Counted from the stretch's first letter, positions 18,289 to 27,499 are shown. The stretch: DNA of 64,000 nt from Leptospira sp. (GCA_027531445.1 JAPZRK010000059.1:151395-215394), one strand, 5' to 3'. Notes: generated from the sequence alone by a model not told the origin. Translations and numbers: made by a program.

Positions 18289-20340
18289 ATGAAACTTTCC
18301 TTCCCACATCTACTCGTTTCCGCTTTGGTTTTTTTTTCTCCGTTAGTGATCTCTTCACAAACGAAGTCATTGTATTGGGAATCCATCCATGTCGATGCTT
18401 ATTTGGATTCGGATGGCTCGCTATCGATCGAAGAAATTCAAGAAATTAGATTTGATGGAGATTGGAATGGGGCGTATCGCATTTTTGATTTGGGTTGGGG
18501 CCAAAAAATATCTATCCAAGATGTCTTCCGTAAGGATGAATCGGGAAATTGGCAAAAGCTAACAGAAGGCGATTTGGATGAAAAAGATCATTTTGCAATT
18601 GATAAATTGGAAAATGAAGTAAGATGGCGATCAAGAGAAATGCACGAACCCCCGTTTTCGAATGCCTTGATTGTTTATAAAATCAAAGTTAGATACACAA
18701 ATATTCTGAAAAAAAAATCAAACGGTATATTTGCTTTAGATCATGATTTTAGTTTTTCTGATCGAGCAGGTGAAATCAAAAAAATGTCCGTGTCGCTTAA
18801 CTTACATAAGGATTGGAAGTTAGAGAAGAATTTTTTTGATGGATTCTCGAGCACTGCACCTGATGAACCTATTTCCTTTGTTTCCTCTGAACCTTTGTAT
18901 CCTGGCGAAACAATGATTCTGAAACTTGATTTTTCCTATAAAGGAAACAATCCAGAAACATTGCCCGGTTCACTATTCATACAATATATACCTAGATTTT
19001 CGTTATACTTTTTATTGTTAGCTGGTCTTTGTTTCGTAAATTATTCAATCTATCTCTATTCAAAAAAGATCGGTTTGATGGACGATCCAACGTACATCAA
19101 ATCTTGGGACCAATTCAAATCAGTATTGGGAAAATCGGGACCTGAACACATAGCTATTTTATCGGAGACTGGCTTGGTTGGATCTTGGATGACTAGACTC
19201 GTTGTAGAGAAAAAATTAGCGGTCGGCAAGACACAAGGTGGAGCTTTAAAACTTCGTCAACTGATTCCACTTTCTGAATATAGTGCCAAAGACCAATCTA
19301 TTTTCAAGGGTTTGTTCGTGAATGACTCAACAGAAGTTACAGCGGAAGATATAAAAGCTTATTATAAATCAAAGCGTACAAGCTACTCATTATTTGATGA
19401 TATTCAGATTGAGTATCAAAAAGATTTGGAATCAATGGGATTGGTTGAAAAAAAATCTTCTGTTGTCGAAAAAATATTCTTTTTTTTAACGGATACGATT
19501 TTTGCAAACATGTTTGCGATGTTTTTTACAATGGTTTCGATTTTAGTATCATGTGTTTGGCTCTATCATTATTTGCTAATCGATTATCTCGAGCCCAACG
19601 GAGTTAGCCCTGGAAGATTGTTCGGGACTATATTGTTCGTACTTATTTCAGTCGTGTTGATGAGTGTTTTTGAGGACGTCCATTATGGGTTCCATGATTT
19701 GAACCTTTATCGGAAACGTTACTTTGTCTCTCGATTCATAAGGTCTCTGGTTCCTGGCTTGATTTTGGTGTTTTTTTATTTTTGGAGTTTAGAAATTTCA
19801 GATACCTTAATTTATATTTTACTTTCAATTATAGGTTTTTTGAGTCTCCAGCACCTCTTACGTCATTCACCATACACGCATAAGTTGCAGATACAATCTA
19901 GTTTGAATGCTCTCGCTCTAAAAAATTATTTGCATTCAAAGTTACTTTCAAGTGAACCATGTGATATTCCTGTAGAGTATTCCTCGTTTATACCGGCGTT
20001 TGATTTGGAGTTTAGCCTTAAGTATCGACATTCTAATCTGAAAATGTCTGATGCTTTCTATTTATATCCCGAATCACAAGTAAGTGATGGAGACTTGAAT
20101 GTAGCTAAACCCTCCAACAACATGGATGGAATCCAAATGTCAGGATCTCTGGGTACATCGACCACTGCAGGTAATTCTGCTTCGTTTTCAGGAGAAGGAG
20201 GTTTGTCTGGTGGAGCGGGAGCCAGTGCCTCCTGGTCGGATATGAGTGATTTTTCATCTTCCTCAAGTTATTCTCCACCTAGTTCTAGTTCTTCCGGAGG
20301 ATCAAGTAGTTCGGGTGGAGGTGGCGGCGGGGGTTGGTAG
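18289..20340 (+). CDS. DUF2207-family membrane protein with Ser/Gly-rich tail
   Basis: A 683-residue protein. A signal peptide covers residues 1-24 (cleavage near VISSQ). An extracytoplasmic DUF2207 domain follows, beginning YWESIHVDAYLDSDGSLSIEE. Membrane segments lie at about 237-258, 404-435, 443-461 and 486-520. The last 60 residues are Ser/Gly-rich, finishing with a run of glycines and a final Trp. I chose ATG 18289 because it gives a clean signal peptide; a TTG at 18241 would add a non-signal extension. DUF2207 proteins have no established activity. The same kind of tail ends the two TPM-domain proteins at 34.4 and 38.6 kb, suggesting a related envelope role. Confidence 0.8.
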   Translation: MKLSFPHLLVSALVFFSPLVISSQTKSLYWESIHVDAYLDSDGSLSIEEIQEIRFDGDWNGAYRIFDLGWGQKISIQDVFRKDESGNWQKLTEGDLDEKDHFAIDKLENEVRWRSREMHEPPFSNALIVYKIKVRYTNILKKKSNGIFALDHDFSFSDRAGEIKKMSVSLNLHKDWKLEKNFFDGFSSTAPDEPISFVSSEPLYPGETMILKLDFSYKGNNPETLPGSLFIQYIPRFSLYFLLLAGLCFVNYSIYLYSKKIGLMDDPTYIKSWDQFKSVLGKSGPEHIAILSETGLVGSWMTRLVVEKKLAVGKTQGGALKLRQLIPLSEYSAKDQSIFKGLFVNDSTEVTAEDIKAYYKSKRTSYSLFDDIQIEYQKDLESMGLVEKKSSVVEKIFFFLTDTIFANMFAMFFTMVSILVSCVWLYHYLLIDYLEPNGVSPGRLFGTILFVLISVVLMSVFEDVHYGFHDLNLYRKRYFVSRFIRSLVPGLILVFFYFWSLEISDTLIYILLSIIGFLSLQHLLRHSPYTHKLQIQSSLNALALKNYLHSKLLSSEPCDIPVEYSSFIPAFDLEFSLKYRHSNLKMSDAFYLYPESQVSDGDLNVAKPSNNMDGIQMSGSLGTSTTAGNSASFSGEGGLSGGAGASASWSDMSDFSSSSSYSPPSSSSSGGSSSSGGGGGGGW

Positions 20341-20342
20341 GT

Positions 20343-21224
20343 TTACAAATTCTTACGGAAAAATTCGACGCTTCTTTTTTCGGATTCTTTTTGATTTGTA
20401 TTCCATATTCGTTCATGCCTGTTGCAACTTGGTATCCACAGTTCCTTAGGTTCTTTTGCGGCAGCAAACAAACGATTTGCGTGACTGACATCGACGTAAT
20501 CATCTTTGTCACAATGAAAGATAGAAATGGGCCTCGGTGAAATGTTTGTGATACTTTTTTCTGGAAGAACACTTGCTATGTCCATACTACCTCTGAGATT
20601 AAGCACTTCTCGCACAACAGGGATAAGGGGATAGTACGGGATTCCAAAATCTCTTTTGGCAGATTCAGATAGGACATCCATTGCAGACGCATAACCACTG
20701 CTAAATAAACCAGCTTTCACCCTAGAATCTTTTTCCATTGTGATGATGCTTGTTGCGGCTCCCATAGAGAAGCCAAAAAGTCCGACCGATTCTAATTTTT
20801 TTTCATTTATAAGATAATCGATTCCAGCAATCACATCGTTGGGTTCATAATACCCCATGCTCGCAAATGAACCTGAATTTCTTCGTAAGCTGATCGCAAG
20901 TAGGTTAAAGCCTGCTTTATGCAAAGACTCTGCAAATCTCAACCCTTCATTTTTGGAGCCGCCATGGCCGTGGACAAAAATAATGCCCTTCTTTGACCCG
21001 GCGGAAGGAATGTACCAACTTTCTAATGAGAGCCCATCCGGAGTTTGAATCGAAACCGACTCGAATTCCAAATTGATCTCCTTAGGCGTTTGGCAGAAAA
21101 CATGGTGTTCCGTATTGCAGTTGACCTTTGGGTAGAGGACGAGCGAGGAAAAATACCAAGGTACGGATGCGCAGATGATCAAAATGAAGATTAAAATGGC
21201 GATCTTGTTTCGATTTTTTGTCAT
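20343..21224 (-). CDS. Membrane-anchored alpha/beta hydrolase
   Basis: A 293-residue hydrolase with one N-terminal hydrophobic segment (about 7-29), which could be an uncleaved anchor or a signal. The core includes the HGHGGSKNEG oxyanion region (about 85-94), a nucleophile elbow GFSMGA (Ser near 153), and a late aspartate in FHCDKDDYVDVSHA. A histidine near CNRHERIWN may complete the triad. It resembles YqkD/BAAT-type serine hydrolases acting in the periplasm. It is convergent with the DUF2207 gene (two-base gap) and divergent from the beta-lactamase-fold gene, sharing a 133-base promoter region that contains a strong palindrome. Confidence 0.77.
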   Translation of the reverse strand: MTKNRNKIAILIFILIICASVPWYFSSLVLYPKVNCNTEHHVFCQTPKEINLEFESVSIQTPDGLSLESWYIPSAGSKKGIIFVHGHGGSKNEGLRFAESLHKAGFNLLAISLRRNSGSFASMGYYEPNDVIAGIDYLINEKKLESVGLFGFSMGAATSIITMEKDSRVKAGLFSSGYASAMDVLSESAKRDFGIPYYPLIPVVREVLNLRGSMDIASVLPEKSITNISPRPISIFHCDKDDYVDVSHANRLFAAAKEPKELWIPSCNRHERIWNTNQKESEKRSVEFFRKNL

Positions 21225-21259
21225 ATCCCGAAGGTTATCATTTCAAACAATATTTGTAA

Positions 21260-21280
21260 AGATCCATTTATGATGGATCT
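21260..21280. promoter_or_regulatory. 21-base inverted repeat between divergent hydrolase genes
   Basis: AGATCCAT (21260-21267) and ATGGATCT (21273-21280) form perfect 8-base arms around a TTATG loop. The repeat lies between the minus-strand hydrolase start (21224) and the plus-strand beta-lactamase-fold gene (21358). No T-tract follows on either side, so an operator is more likely than a terminator. The binding protein is unknown. Confidence 0.4.
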
Positions 21281-21357
21281 GTCTATTTTCGCTTTCAAAG
21301 GTCTTGCATTTATGACAGGAAGTGATGAACTTAGTATCGAAGTGAACCTTGCCTAAC

Positions 21358-22566
21358 ATGAAATCAAACCCAAGCATTGAAATCTCTGGAACTTGCCAAA
21401 ATAAATTTAAGCCTGTTCAAACAGCATTCCTTGAAAATTTCAAAAATCTAGATGAGGTGGGTGCCGCCCTCACTATCTTTCATAAAGGCAAAAAGGTAGT
21501 TGATATTTGGGGTGGTCTAAAAAATCAAAATACAAGCGAACCTTGGTTAGAAGATACAATGGTTTCCTTTTTTTCAGTAACGAAAGGTATAACCGCCTTG
21601 TGTTTTTTAATTTTGGCTGATCGGAAGAAAGTCGATTATGAAAAATTAGTTTCCTCGTATTGGCCCGAATTTGGAAAGCATGGAAAGGAAAAGATCACCG
21701 TACGCCAGTTGTTGGAACATACGGCAGGTTTACATGCACTGGATACAAAGTTGAAGTTAAGTGATTTTTGGCTCCATTATGACAAAGTGTATGAAGCGAT
21801 GATTCAACAGGTTCCCGCTTGGGAGCCAGGAACAAAACAAGGATATGGTGCTCAGATTTGGGGTGCATATGCGGCAGAACTTTTTCGTAGAATCGCGGAT
21901 GAGTCTTGTGGTACATTCTTTCAACGAGAAGTGGCATCAAAACTCAATCTAAATCTATTTTTGGGCATTCCTTATCATCACTCAAATAAGGTGGCAACGA
22001 TCTACCCGATCTCAAATATTGCACGCATTATGAAAATCATTCCGCAGATTATTTCGGGAGAAGGTTGCGAGGGTAGGGCTGGTCGAGCTGTCTTGCGTGG
22101 GAAAAGTGAAGTTAGTAGAGCCTATATGAATCCTTCTGTGGGAATGAAAGGTCTCGAAACTTTTAACGATCCAAATGTACAATCCAAAGAATTACTTTGG
22201 GCAAATGGGATCGGTGATGCTCGGAGCCTTGCTTCCATTTTTAATGTGCTTGCGATGGGAGGTAAACTAGGTAAGATTCAGTTTGTGAGCCCGAATACTT
22301 TGAAGAAAGTGACCGCGAAAAAAGAATTGAAGTATGATGAAGTCATTCATAAAAATCTGGGATGGAATTTTGGATTTTTGAAAGAAGAAGATGGTCTATT
22401 TTCGCCTAATTCTGAAACCTTTGGTCATGCGGGAATGGGGGGAAGTCTTGCCTTTGCTGATACGAAGGCTCAGATTTCTTTTGGATATGTAACTAGTAAA
22501 ATGGACTACCGAGTCAGAGCACCGAAGACACTTGCTCTTTGTCAGGCGGTATATAAGTGCATTTAG
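21358..22566 (+). CDS. Beta-lactamase-fold serine hydrolase (EstB-like)
   Basis: A 402-residue class C beta-lactamase-related protein (PF00144 type). The catalytic S-x-x-K is in FSVTKG (S74, K77). A tyrosine in QGYGAQIWG (about 163) fits the Y-x-x motif, and HAGMGGS (about 356-362) replaces the K-T-G box, as in esterase-like members. It lacks an obvious signal peptide, so it may be cytoplasmic. I prefer ATG 21358 to the TTG three codons upstream. It overlaps the following lipoprotein gene by ten bases, so both are probably translated from one mRNA. Esterase or peptidase activity is more likely than drug resistance. Confidence 0.83.
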   Translation: MKSNPSIEISGTCQNKFKPVQTAFLENFKNLDEVGAALTIFHKGKKVVDIWGGLKNQNTSEPWLEDTMVSFFSVTKGITALCFLILADRKKVDYEKLVSSYWPEFGKHGKEKITVRQLLEHTAGLHALDTKLKLSDFWLHYDKVYEAMIQQVPAWEPGTKQGYGAQIWGAYAAELFRRIADESCGTFFQREVASKLNLNLFLGIPYHHSNKVATIYPISNIARIMKIIPQIISGEGCEGRAGRAVLRGKSEVSRAYMNPSVGMKGLETFNDPNVQSKELLWANGIGDARSLASIFNVLAMGGKLGKIQFVSPNTLKKVTAKKELKYDEVIHKNLGWNFGFLKEEDGLFSPNSETFGHAGMGGSLAFADTKAQISFGYVTSKMDYRVRAPKTLALCQAVYKCI

Positions 22567-23768
22567 CTTCGTTTTTATTTTTCGCATTACTTCTCTTTGT
22601 TGGCTGTAGAACTCAAATCCCAACGGACTTATCTGAGGTAAAGTTAAAAACTCAAATTCAGAGAACTCACAAACCTGTCGTTTTTGTTCCTGGTATTAAA
22701 GGCTCTTTTCTTCAAGATGTTGATAATTCAACTTATTGGTTGAATTCTCCGCAGGCATTAGGGCTTTCAACTCCCGATTTAAGACTAGTCGGTAATTCAA
22801 AAAATCTTGAGCCAAAAGGTGCCATTGATCGCATAACGGCAATACCATTTATTTTAGATGTGGCGATCTACGCACCCTGGTTGGGAAATGCATCCTCGTT
22901 CGAGAATGTAGATTTTTATGTTTTTTCTTATGATTGGCGCAAAGACAATTTAAAAACTAGAGATCGATTGTCGGCTTTTTTGGCCGAGATCGGGAAACAT
23001 TATGAGGAAAAACCCATTCTCATTGGTCACTCGATGGGCGGTATGTTATCCTTTTCTGCGACAAATCAGAATCCAAAACTTGTTTCCAAACTGGTTTTAG
23101 TTGCTGTCCCTTTCCGTGGTGGGATCGGTTATATGAAAGACCTTTACGTTGGTAACCCAACAGGATTGAATTCAAAAATCCAAGCTCCCTGTGTGATTGC
23201 AAAATATGAATCTGTTTACAGTTTTTTTCCAAGAATCAATACAAATGATTCGCAAGGTCTTGTCTTAAATGAATCCGACCAAGTCATACCACTCGACTTT
23301 TTTAAGGAATCTGTTTGGCGCGAACATCAATTAGGTTTTTATTCAAAACAGTGCAAACAAGAAGAAATTCCAACACCATCTGAGTTTCAAGTGATTCTCA
23401 ATCGGGCAAAAGAGTTCCGACAAAGTTTGGATTTGACACCTCAGTTTTTGAAGTCTGTTCCGCCTGTCCTTGTAATCCATGCTGACAATCGACCGACACG
23501 CAAAGCCTTCAAACGAATGAAACAGACAGAATTAAAAGAGAATCAACAGCAAAGTTTTTACTGGGATTTAGAAGTTGTTCCGCGTGAAGCTGGTGATGGC
23601 AGTGTGTTGTACCAGCATAGTCTTCCTCCTGATGGTTTCACATACACTACCTTTAAATCACAATTCGAACACAGTGTTATATTGAACGATGAATCAGTTC
23701 AAAAAAGTATTTTTGATTTTTTAAATGAGCCGACAAACGAAAATTTAATGAAAGGTAAAGGAAAATAA
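22557..23768 (+). CDS. Lipase-like alpha/beta hydrolase lipoprotein
   Basis: A 403-residue predicted lipoprotein: the hydrophobic N-terminus ends in LLFVGC (Cys17), an acceptable spirochete lipobox. The fold resembles LCAT/PGAP-type lipases. It has VFVPGIKGSFL near residue 42, SYDWRKD at about 125-131, nucleophile elbow GHSMGG (S159), an Asp in the late GDGSVL segment, and His in FEHSVIL near 371. The GTG start at 22557 overlaps the preceding stop region by ten bases. The catalase-like gene follows after one base, so beta-lactamase-fold protein, lipase and heme protein look like one operon. A lipid substrate is inferred. Confidence 0.8.
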   Translation: MHLASFLFFALLLFVGCRTQIPTDLSEVKLKTQIQRTHKPVVFVPGIKGSFLQDVDNSTYWLNSPQALGLSTPDLRLVGNSKNLEPKGAIDRITAIPFILDVAIYAPWLGNASSFENVDFYVFSYDWRKDNLKTRDRLSAFLAEIGKHYEEKPILIGHSMGGMLSFSATNQNPKLVSKLVLVAVPFRGGIGYMKDLYVGNPTGLNSKIQAPCVIAKYESVYSFFPRINTNDSQGLVLNESDQVIPLDFFKESVWREHQLGFYSKQCKQEEIPTPSEFQVILNRAKEFRQSLDLTPQFLKSVPPVLVIHADNRPTRKAFKRMKQTELKENQQQSFYWDLEVVPREAGDGSVLYQHSLPPDGFTYTTFKSQFEHSVILNDESVQKSIFDFLNEPTNENLMKGKGK

Positions 23769-23769
23769 G

Positions 23770-24747
23770 ATGAAGCAACCAAACAAAGATTGGAAAGAAG
23801 TGATTCTACCAAATGAAGAAGAAATATTTAAAAAGTATTCTGATCGATTTATCCAACTGCAACGAAAAAAAAATGCAGAACATGGTCGGGGAAGAGGACT
23901 CCATCGCAAACAAATATTGGCTCTAACTGCAAGTTTGGAGATCAAAAAAGACATACCTGATTATGCGAAAGTAGGACTTTTTGCAAAACCTAATACATAT
24001 TCGACTCATATTCGGCTATCAAATGGCGGTATGGATCGGAAAGCGGATACTGTTCCCGACATACGGGGATTTGCGATCAAAGTATTGGGAGTAAATGGTG
24101 AAGGTGCTTTGGGTGGAAAAACTAACTCTCAAGATTTTTTACTGATCAATCATTCCACATTCTCTTTACCTGACTTTGAGTCTTTTATCAAATTGGTTTT
24201 GGCATTGGGAAACGGTATAGGTTCTCTTTTCAGCTACCTGATATCCACTTATGGTTTCATTGGAGCCATAAAAAAAATGGGTGATACGGTAAAAACTATG
24301 GGAAAACCTTTTAGTGGTTTTGCTACCGAGTCCTTTCATTCTGCCGCTCCAATATCTGCGGGTGATTATGCGATCAAAGTAAGACTACAGCCAACGAAAA
24401 CAGAAGCACCAAAGAAGAAAGAATCATGGGCAATTGATTTCAGAGATCACCTCAAAAACGGAGACATTACATATGATCTCCAAATTCAATTTTTTGTAGA
24501 TGATGCCACAACCCCGATAGAAAATCCAACGATTGAATGGCCAGAATCCCAAAGTCCATTTATCACTGTGGGACGTTTAACCGTCTCCATGCAGGATGTT
24601 GATTTAGAAAATTCTTCCGAATTTGCAAAAGAGATAAATTTGGCCAAATTTGATCCTTGGAATGCCCTCATCGAACACAAACCACTGGGACAAATAATGA
24701 GAGCACGTAAGCACTACTATTTTTTGAGTCAGAAAGAGCGAGAGTAG
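23770..24747 (+). CDS. Catalase-like heme protein (mini-catalase/allene-oxide-synthase-related)
   Basis: A 325-residue protein, much shorter than true catalases. The distal His probably lies in AEHGRGRG (about residue 38). THIRLSNGG and ADTVPDIRGFAIK correspond to the catalase F-R-x-S and D-x-R-G-F-A-x-K strands. The C-terminal FDPWNALIEHKPLG followed by RARKHYY resembles the proximal heme-ligand Tyr segment (R-x-x-x-Y). This combination is known from catalase-related allene oxide synthases and small catalase-family proteins, which act on peroxides or fatty-acid hydroperoxides. The gene directly follows a lipase-like gene. No signal peptide is present. The actual substrate is not shown by sequence. 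Confidence 0.75.
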   Translation: MKQPNKDWKEVILPNEEEIFKKYSDRFIQLQRKKNAEHGRGRGLHRKQILALTASLEIKKDIPDYAKVGLFAKPNTYSTHIRLSNGGMDRKADTVPDIRGFAIKVLGVNGEGALGGKTNSQDFLLINHSTFSLPDFESFIKLVLALGNGIGSLFSYLISTYGFIGAIKKMGDTVKTMGKPFSGFATESFHSAAPISAGDYAIKVRLQPTKTEAPKKKESWAIDFRDHLKNGDITYDLQIQFFVDDATTPIENPTIEWPESQSPFITVGRLTVSMQDVDLENSSEFAKEINLAKFDPWNALIEHKPLGQIMRARKHYYFLSQKERE

Positions 24748-24756
24748 GATTCAATT

Positions 24757-24775
24757 ACTATGATAATTACATAGT
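24757..24775. promoter_or_regulatory. Inverted repeat upstream of CNB-SpoIIE gene
   Basis: ACTATG (24757-24762) and CATAGT (24770-24775) flank a seven-base AT loop, nine bases before the ATG at 24784. It could be an operator or an mRNA hairpin near the start codon. The arms are short, so chance is possible. Confidence 0.25.
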
Positions 24776-24783
24776 TTATTTTC

Positions 24784-26139
24784 ATGATACCCATACCAGA
24801 ACTCATTTCAATCTTGAGAAACGTGGATCTCTTTGCGGAGATCCCAGAGGCATCGATCGAATCGATTGCACAATCTCTCAAAGAGGTTCACTACAAAAAA
24901 GGTGAGATGATCATACAAAAAGGAGAATCAGGTACATGTATGTATGTGATTTACTCTGGAAGGGTATTCGTTCATTTTGAAGATACAAAAGTAGCAGAAA
25001 TAGGGGCGAGGCAGACATTTGGAGAATTTTCACTTCTCAATTCAGACCCCCGCAACGCTTCTATCAGTGCACTAGAAGATACGCATCTTTTAAGATTAGA
25101 CCAACATGATTTTTACAAAATTATGGGTAATAGTACAGAGTTTATGCGAGGTGTCATTCGTATACTCATTGAAAGATTGGCGGAACAAAATAAAGAATTG
25201 ATAGACACGCTTAAAAAAAGAGAAGTCGAACTCACTCGTCAAGTAGAAGAACAGACCAAAGATTTGATCAATGCAATTTTAGAAATCAAATCTCAGAACG
25301 ACGATCTTGAAAAGTATAACAAAGAAATCATCAACCAAAAGGCAATCATTGAGGAGAAAAATCATCATATAACGGAAAGCATTCGTTATGCGAGAACAAT
25401 TCAACAATCTATTTTACCGTCTACGGAATTGATTTCTTGGACTCTTCCAGATTCTTTTATTCTCTTTAAACCTAGAGATGTAGTAAGTGGTGATTTTTAT
25501 TGGTTTGCAAGTAAAACTATTTTATATGAAAACACCGAGGAAACGGTTGTGATCATTGCGGCGGCGGATTGTACGGGTCATGGAGTACCTGGTGCCTTTA
25601 TGTCTATGATCGGTAGTAGTTTATTGAATGATATAGTCAATGCACGAGGAGTCATTGAACCAGACGAAATACTAAACCTATTACATCGCGGAGTACGATA
25701 TTCACTAAACCAAGAACAGACGGAAAGTCGTGATGGAATGGATATCTCCCTGTGCACGATTCATCTTGAAAGAAAGATACTTAAATATGCTGGAGCCATG
25801 AATTCTCTTTATTATATTCAAAATGAAGAAATGAGAGAAATAAAGGCAGATCGCAGATCGATAGGTGGGAGTCAAAAGGAAGAACAACGAATCTTTACAA
25901 AGCACGAATTGGACATCTCGACTCCAACTACCTTTTATTTGACGACCGATGGATATCTCGATCAGTTCAGTGGACTGGATCACAAAAAGTTTATGTCCAA
26001 ACGATTTAAAGATCTGACATTTGAGATTCACAACCAACCGATGAGTGATCAAAAAATCCATTTTGATAAAACAATACAGACTTGGATGGATGGTTGTGAG
26101 CAAATTGACGATATCTTGGTGATAGGTGTGCGCATCTAA
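24784..26139 (+). CDS. CNB-domain PP2C/SpoIIE-type serine phosphatase
   Basis: A 451-residue cytoplasmic signalling protein. Residues about 10-125 form a cyclic-nucleotide-binding domain with FGEFSLL and DPRNAS, matching the phosphate-binding cassette G-E...R-x-A. A long coiled coil rich in Glu/Lys/Gln spans about 130-205. A SpoIIE/PP2C phosphatase domain (about 215-451) contains the metal-binding Asp residues in SGDFYW, AADCTGHGVPGAF, TDGYLDQ and QIDDILVIG. Such proteins usually dephosphorylate an anti-anti-sigma or STAS partner; no STAS gene lies nearby, but a degenerate GHKL ATPase does (26625-27458). Control by cAMP or cGMP is inferred from the domain. Confidence 0.88.
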   Translation: MIPIPELISILRNVDLFAEIPEASIESIAQSLKEVHYKKGEMIIQKGESGTCMYVIYSGRVFVHFEDTKVAEIGARQTFGEFSLLNSDPRNASISALEDTHLLRLDQHDFYKIMGNSTEFMRGVIRILIERLAEQNKELIDTLKKREVELTRQVEEQTKDLINAILEIKSQNDDLEKYNKEIINQKAIIEEKNHHITESIRYARTIQQSILPSTELISWTLPDSFILFKPRDVVSGDFYWFASKTILYENTEETVVIIAAADCTGHGVPGAFMSMIGSSLLNDIVNARGVIEPDEILNLLHRGVRYSLNQEQTESRDGMDISLCTIHLERKILKYAGAMNSLYYIQNEEMREIKADRRSIGGSQKEEQRIFTKHELDISTPTTFYLTTDGYLDQFSGLDHKKFMSKRFKDLTFEIHNQPMSDQKIHFDKTIQTWMDGCEQIDDILVIGVRI

Positions 26140-26198
26140 TTTAAATTTCTAAGTCGATTGTCTGTTGACAAAATTGAAATTTATTATCTAAAGAATGA

Positions 26199-26621
26199 AT
26201 GAAAATTACATGGTTGTTGATTCTTTTTTTCGTCATTCCACTTTCTGCCAATCCTCAAGAAAAATCATCTGAGCTTTGCTCTTGTTTAAAAAAAGCAAAA
26301 GATTCTGGTACATCAGAAGACAAAGGTGCTTGCCTGAATATGAGGGAAAAGCATGTCAAACAATTGAAGAAAGGTTCCAAAAACTACACGGTCTATATTG
26401 AATCACTTCAAAAATGCGAACGAAGTTTAGAAGGATCTGAGTCCATTGACCCTACACTTTCAGCAGATCAGAAGGCGGCAAAAGTTTGTGAGTGCTTTCA
26501 AAAATCTGCAAAAAGCGATCGTATGCTTTGTTTTCGGCTCCAAAGTGAATATGGAAAAACCATATCAGACGATGAAGCCAGACAAAATTTCAATCAAAGC
26601 TCAAATAGTTGTGACAAGTAG
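26199..26621 (+). CDS. Small secreted cysteine-repeat protein
   Basis: A 140-residue protein with a signal peptide (MKITWLLILFFVIPLSANP). The mature part contains two similar units: ELCSCLKKAKD...GACLNM (about 25-48) and KVCECFQKSAK...MLCFRL (about 90-112). Each has C-x-C followed some 14-17 residues later by another Cys. The duplication suggests two small disulfide-bonded or metal-binding helical modules in the periplasm. I do not recognise the family. A TTGACA at 26165-26170 with a weak TCTAAA 16 bases later would start transcription almost at the ATG. The gene is convergent with the GHKL-like gene, with a three-base gap. Confidence 0.65.
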   Translation: MKITWLLILFFVIPLSANPQEKSSELCSCLKKAKDSGTSEDKGACLNMREKHVKQLKKGSKNYTVYIESLQKCERSLEGSESIDPTLSADQKAAKVCECFQKSAKSDRMLCFRLQSEYGKTISDDEARQNFNQSSNSCDK

Positions 26622-26624
26622 GCT

Positions 26625-27458
26625 TTAAGCCTTTTCCAAACTCCACCTACGCCTTAAGTCTTCGCGAGTTAAATTTTCTCTTTGTAGAGTTTCTTCGAAG
26701 ACTTGGCGTTTCGAGAGATATGTTTTTATAAATGGCAATTCTAGTCTAGCTATCGTATATCCAGTATTAGGTTCGCTATAAATAGTTAGGAGTCTTCGGT
26801 CTATTCCATACTGTGACATCAAGATTCCAACGAGAGTGATACCCAAACCTGCGCCTTCTGTTTCATCAGAGTGTTGTAAAAAAAATTGTGGAAGGTTATC
26901 AAACTCTTTCGCTAGTTGAAATTTTTCTCTGATTCGTATTTCTTCTATTGGAAGGAGAGCAAAGTTATTGGATACCCGTGCGATGAGTCTCTCTTTGTTT
27001 GCATCGAAAGATATCTTTGTCTGAATCCGTCTCTCCTTCATTTTTTCGCGAAAGTAAGTAAAATTACGCCCAATGATACTCGCCTTAAATGATTTCATCA
27101 TCTCGACTTCATCAGGCGCGATGCCTTCATTATTCATCTTCAATTCATCAAAAACAATACGTTTGATCGCCGCCTTTGTTGAATTCATCACAAATTCTTT
27201 ACATGCAGTGTAAACCAACTCAATTAGCTCGGACTGATTGTGATGTGTCATAATCGCTTGGATGATGTAGGCTAGCTTTTCCTCTCCGGAATCATCCAAA
27301 AATCTGGTGTAATAGGAGATTTTCCGATTTTTTAATACACTTGAATCGACAGTATGTTGGAAACGATTGCTCAGTGTCATTTTACTCTCGGATTTCCCTA
27401 AGTATTGGGTAATTTTTAGGAATTCGTCAAACAGAAATCGCTTGAATTCGAATTTCAA
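26625..27458 (-). CDS. GHKL-type ATPase-like protein, degenerate
   Basis: A 277-residue protein whose second half resembles a histidine-kinase-type ATPase domain. The N-box-like TACKEFVMNSTKAA lies at about 84-97, and a G2-like GAGLGITLVG lies near 205-214. The G1 region, normally D-x-G-x-G, appears as VSNNFALLP, lacking the key Asp and glycines. No HisKA phospho-acceptor helix or sensor domain is seen. It could be an RsbW-like partner, a pseudokinase or a regulatory binding protein. TTG 27458 is the longest start and has no clear ribosome site; ATG 27380, preceded by a GAGAG-like sequence, is a reasonable alternative. It is divergent from the propeller protein with a 41-base gap. Confidence 0.55.
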   Translation of the reverse strand: MKFEFKRFLFDEFLKITQYLGKSESKMTLSNRFQHTVDSSVLKNRKISYYTRFLDDSGEEKLAYIIQAIMTHHNQSELIELVYTACKEFVMNSTKAAIKRIVFDELKMNNEGIAPDEVEMMKSFKASIIGRNFTYFREKMKERRIQTKISFDANKERLIARVSNNFALLPIEEIRIREKFQLAKEFDNLPQFFLQHSDETEGAGLGITLVGILMSQYGIDRRLLTIYSEPNTGYTIARLELPFIKTYLSKRQVFEETLQRENLTREDLRRRWSLEKA

Positions 27459-27499
27459 GTCGACAAAAATGCAAAAACTTTCATTCTATAGGACCCCAT

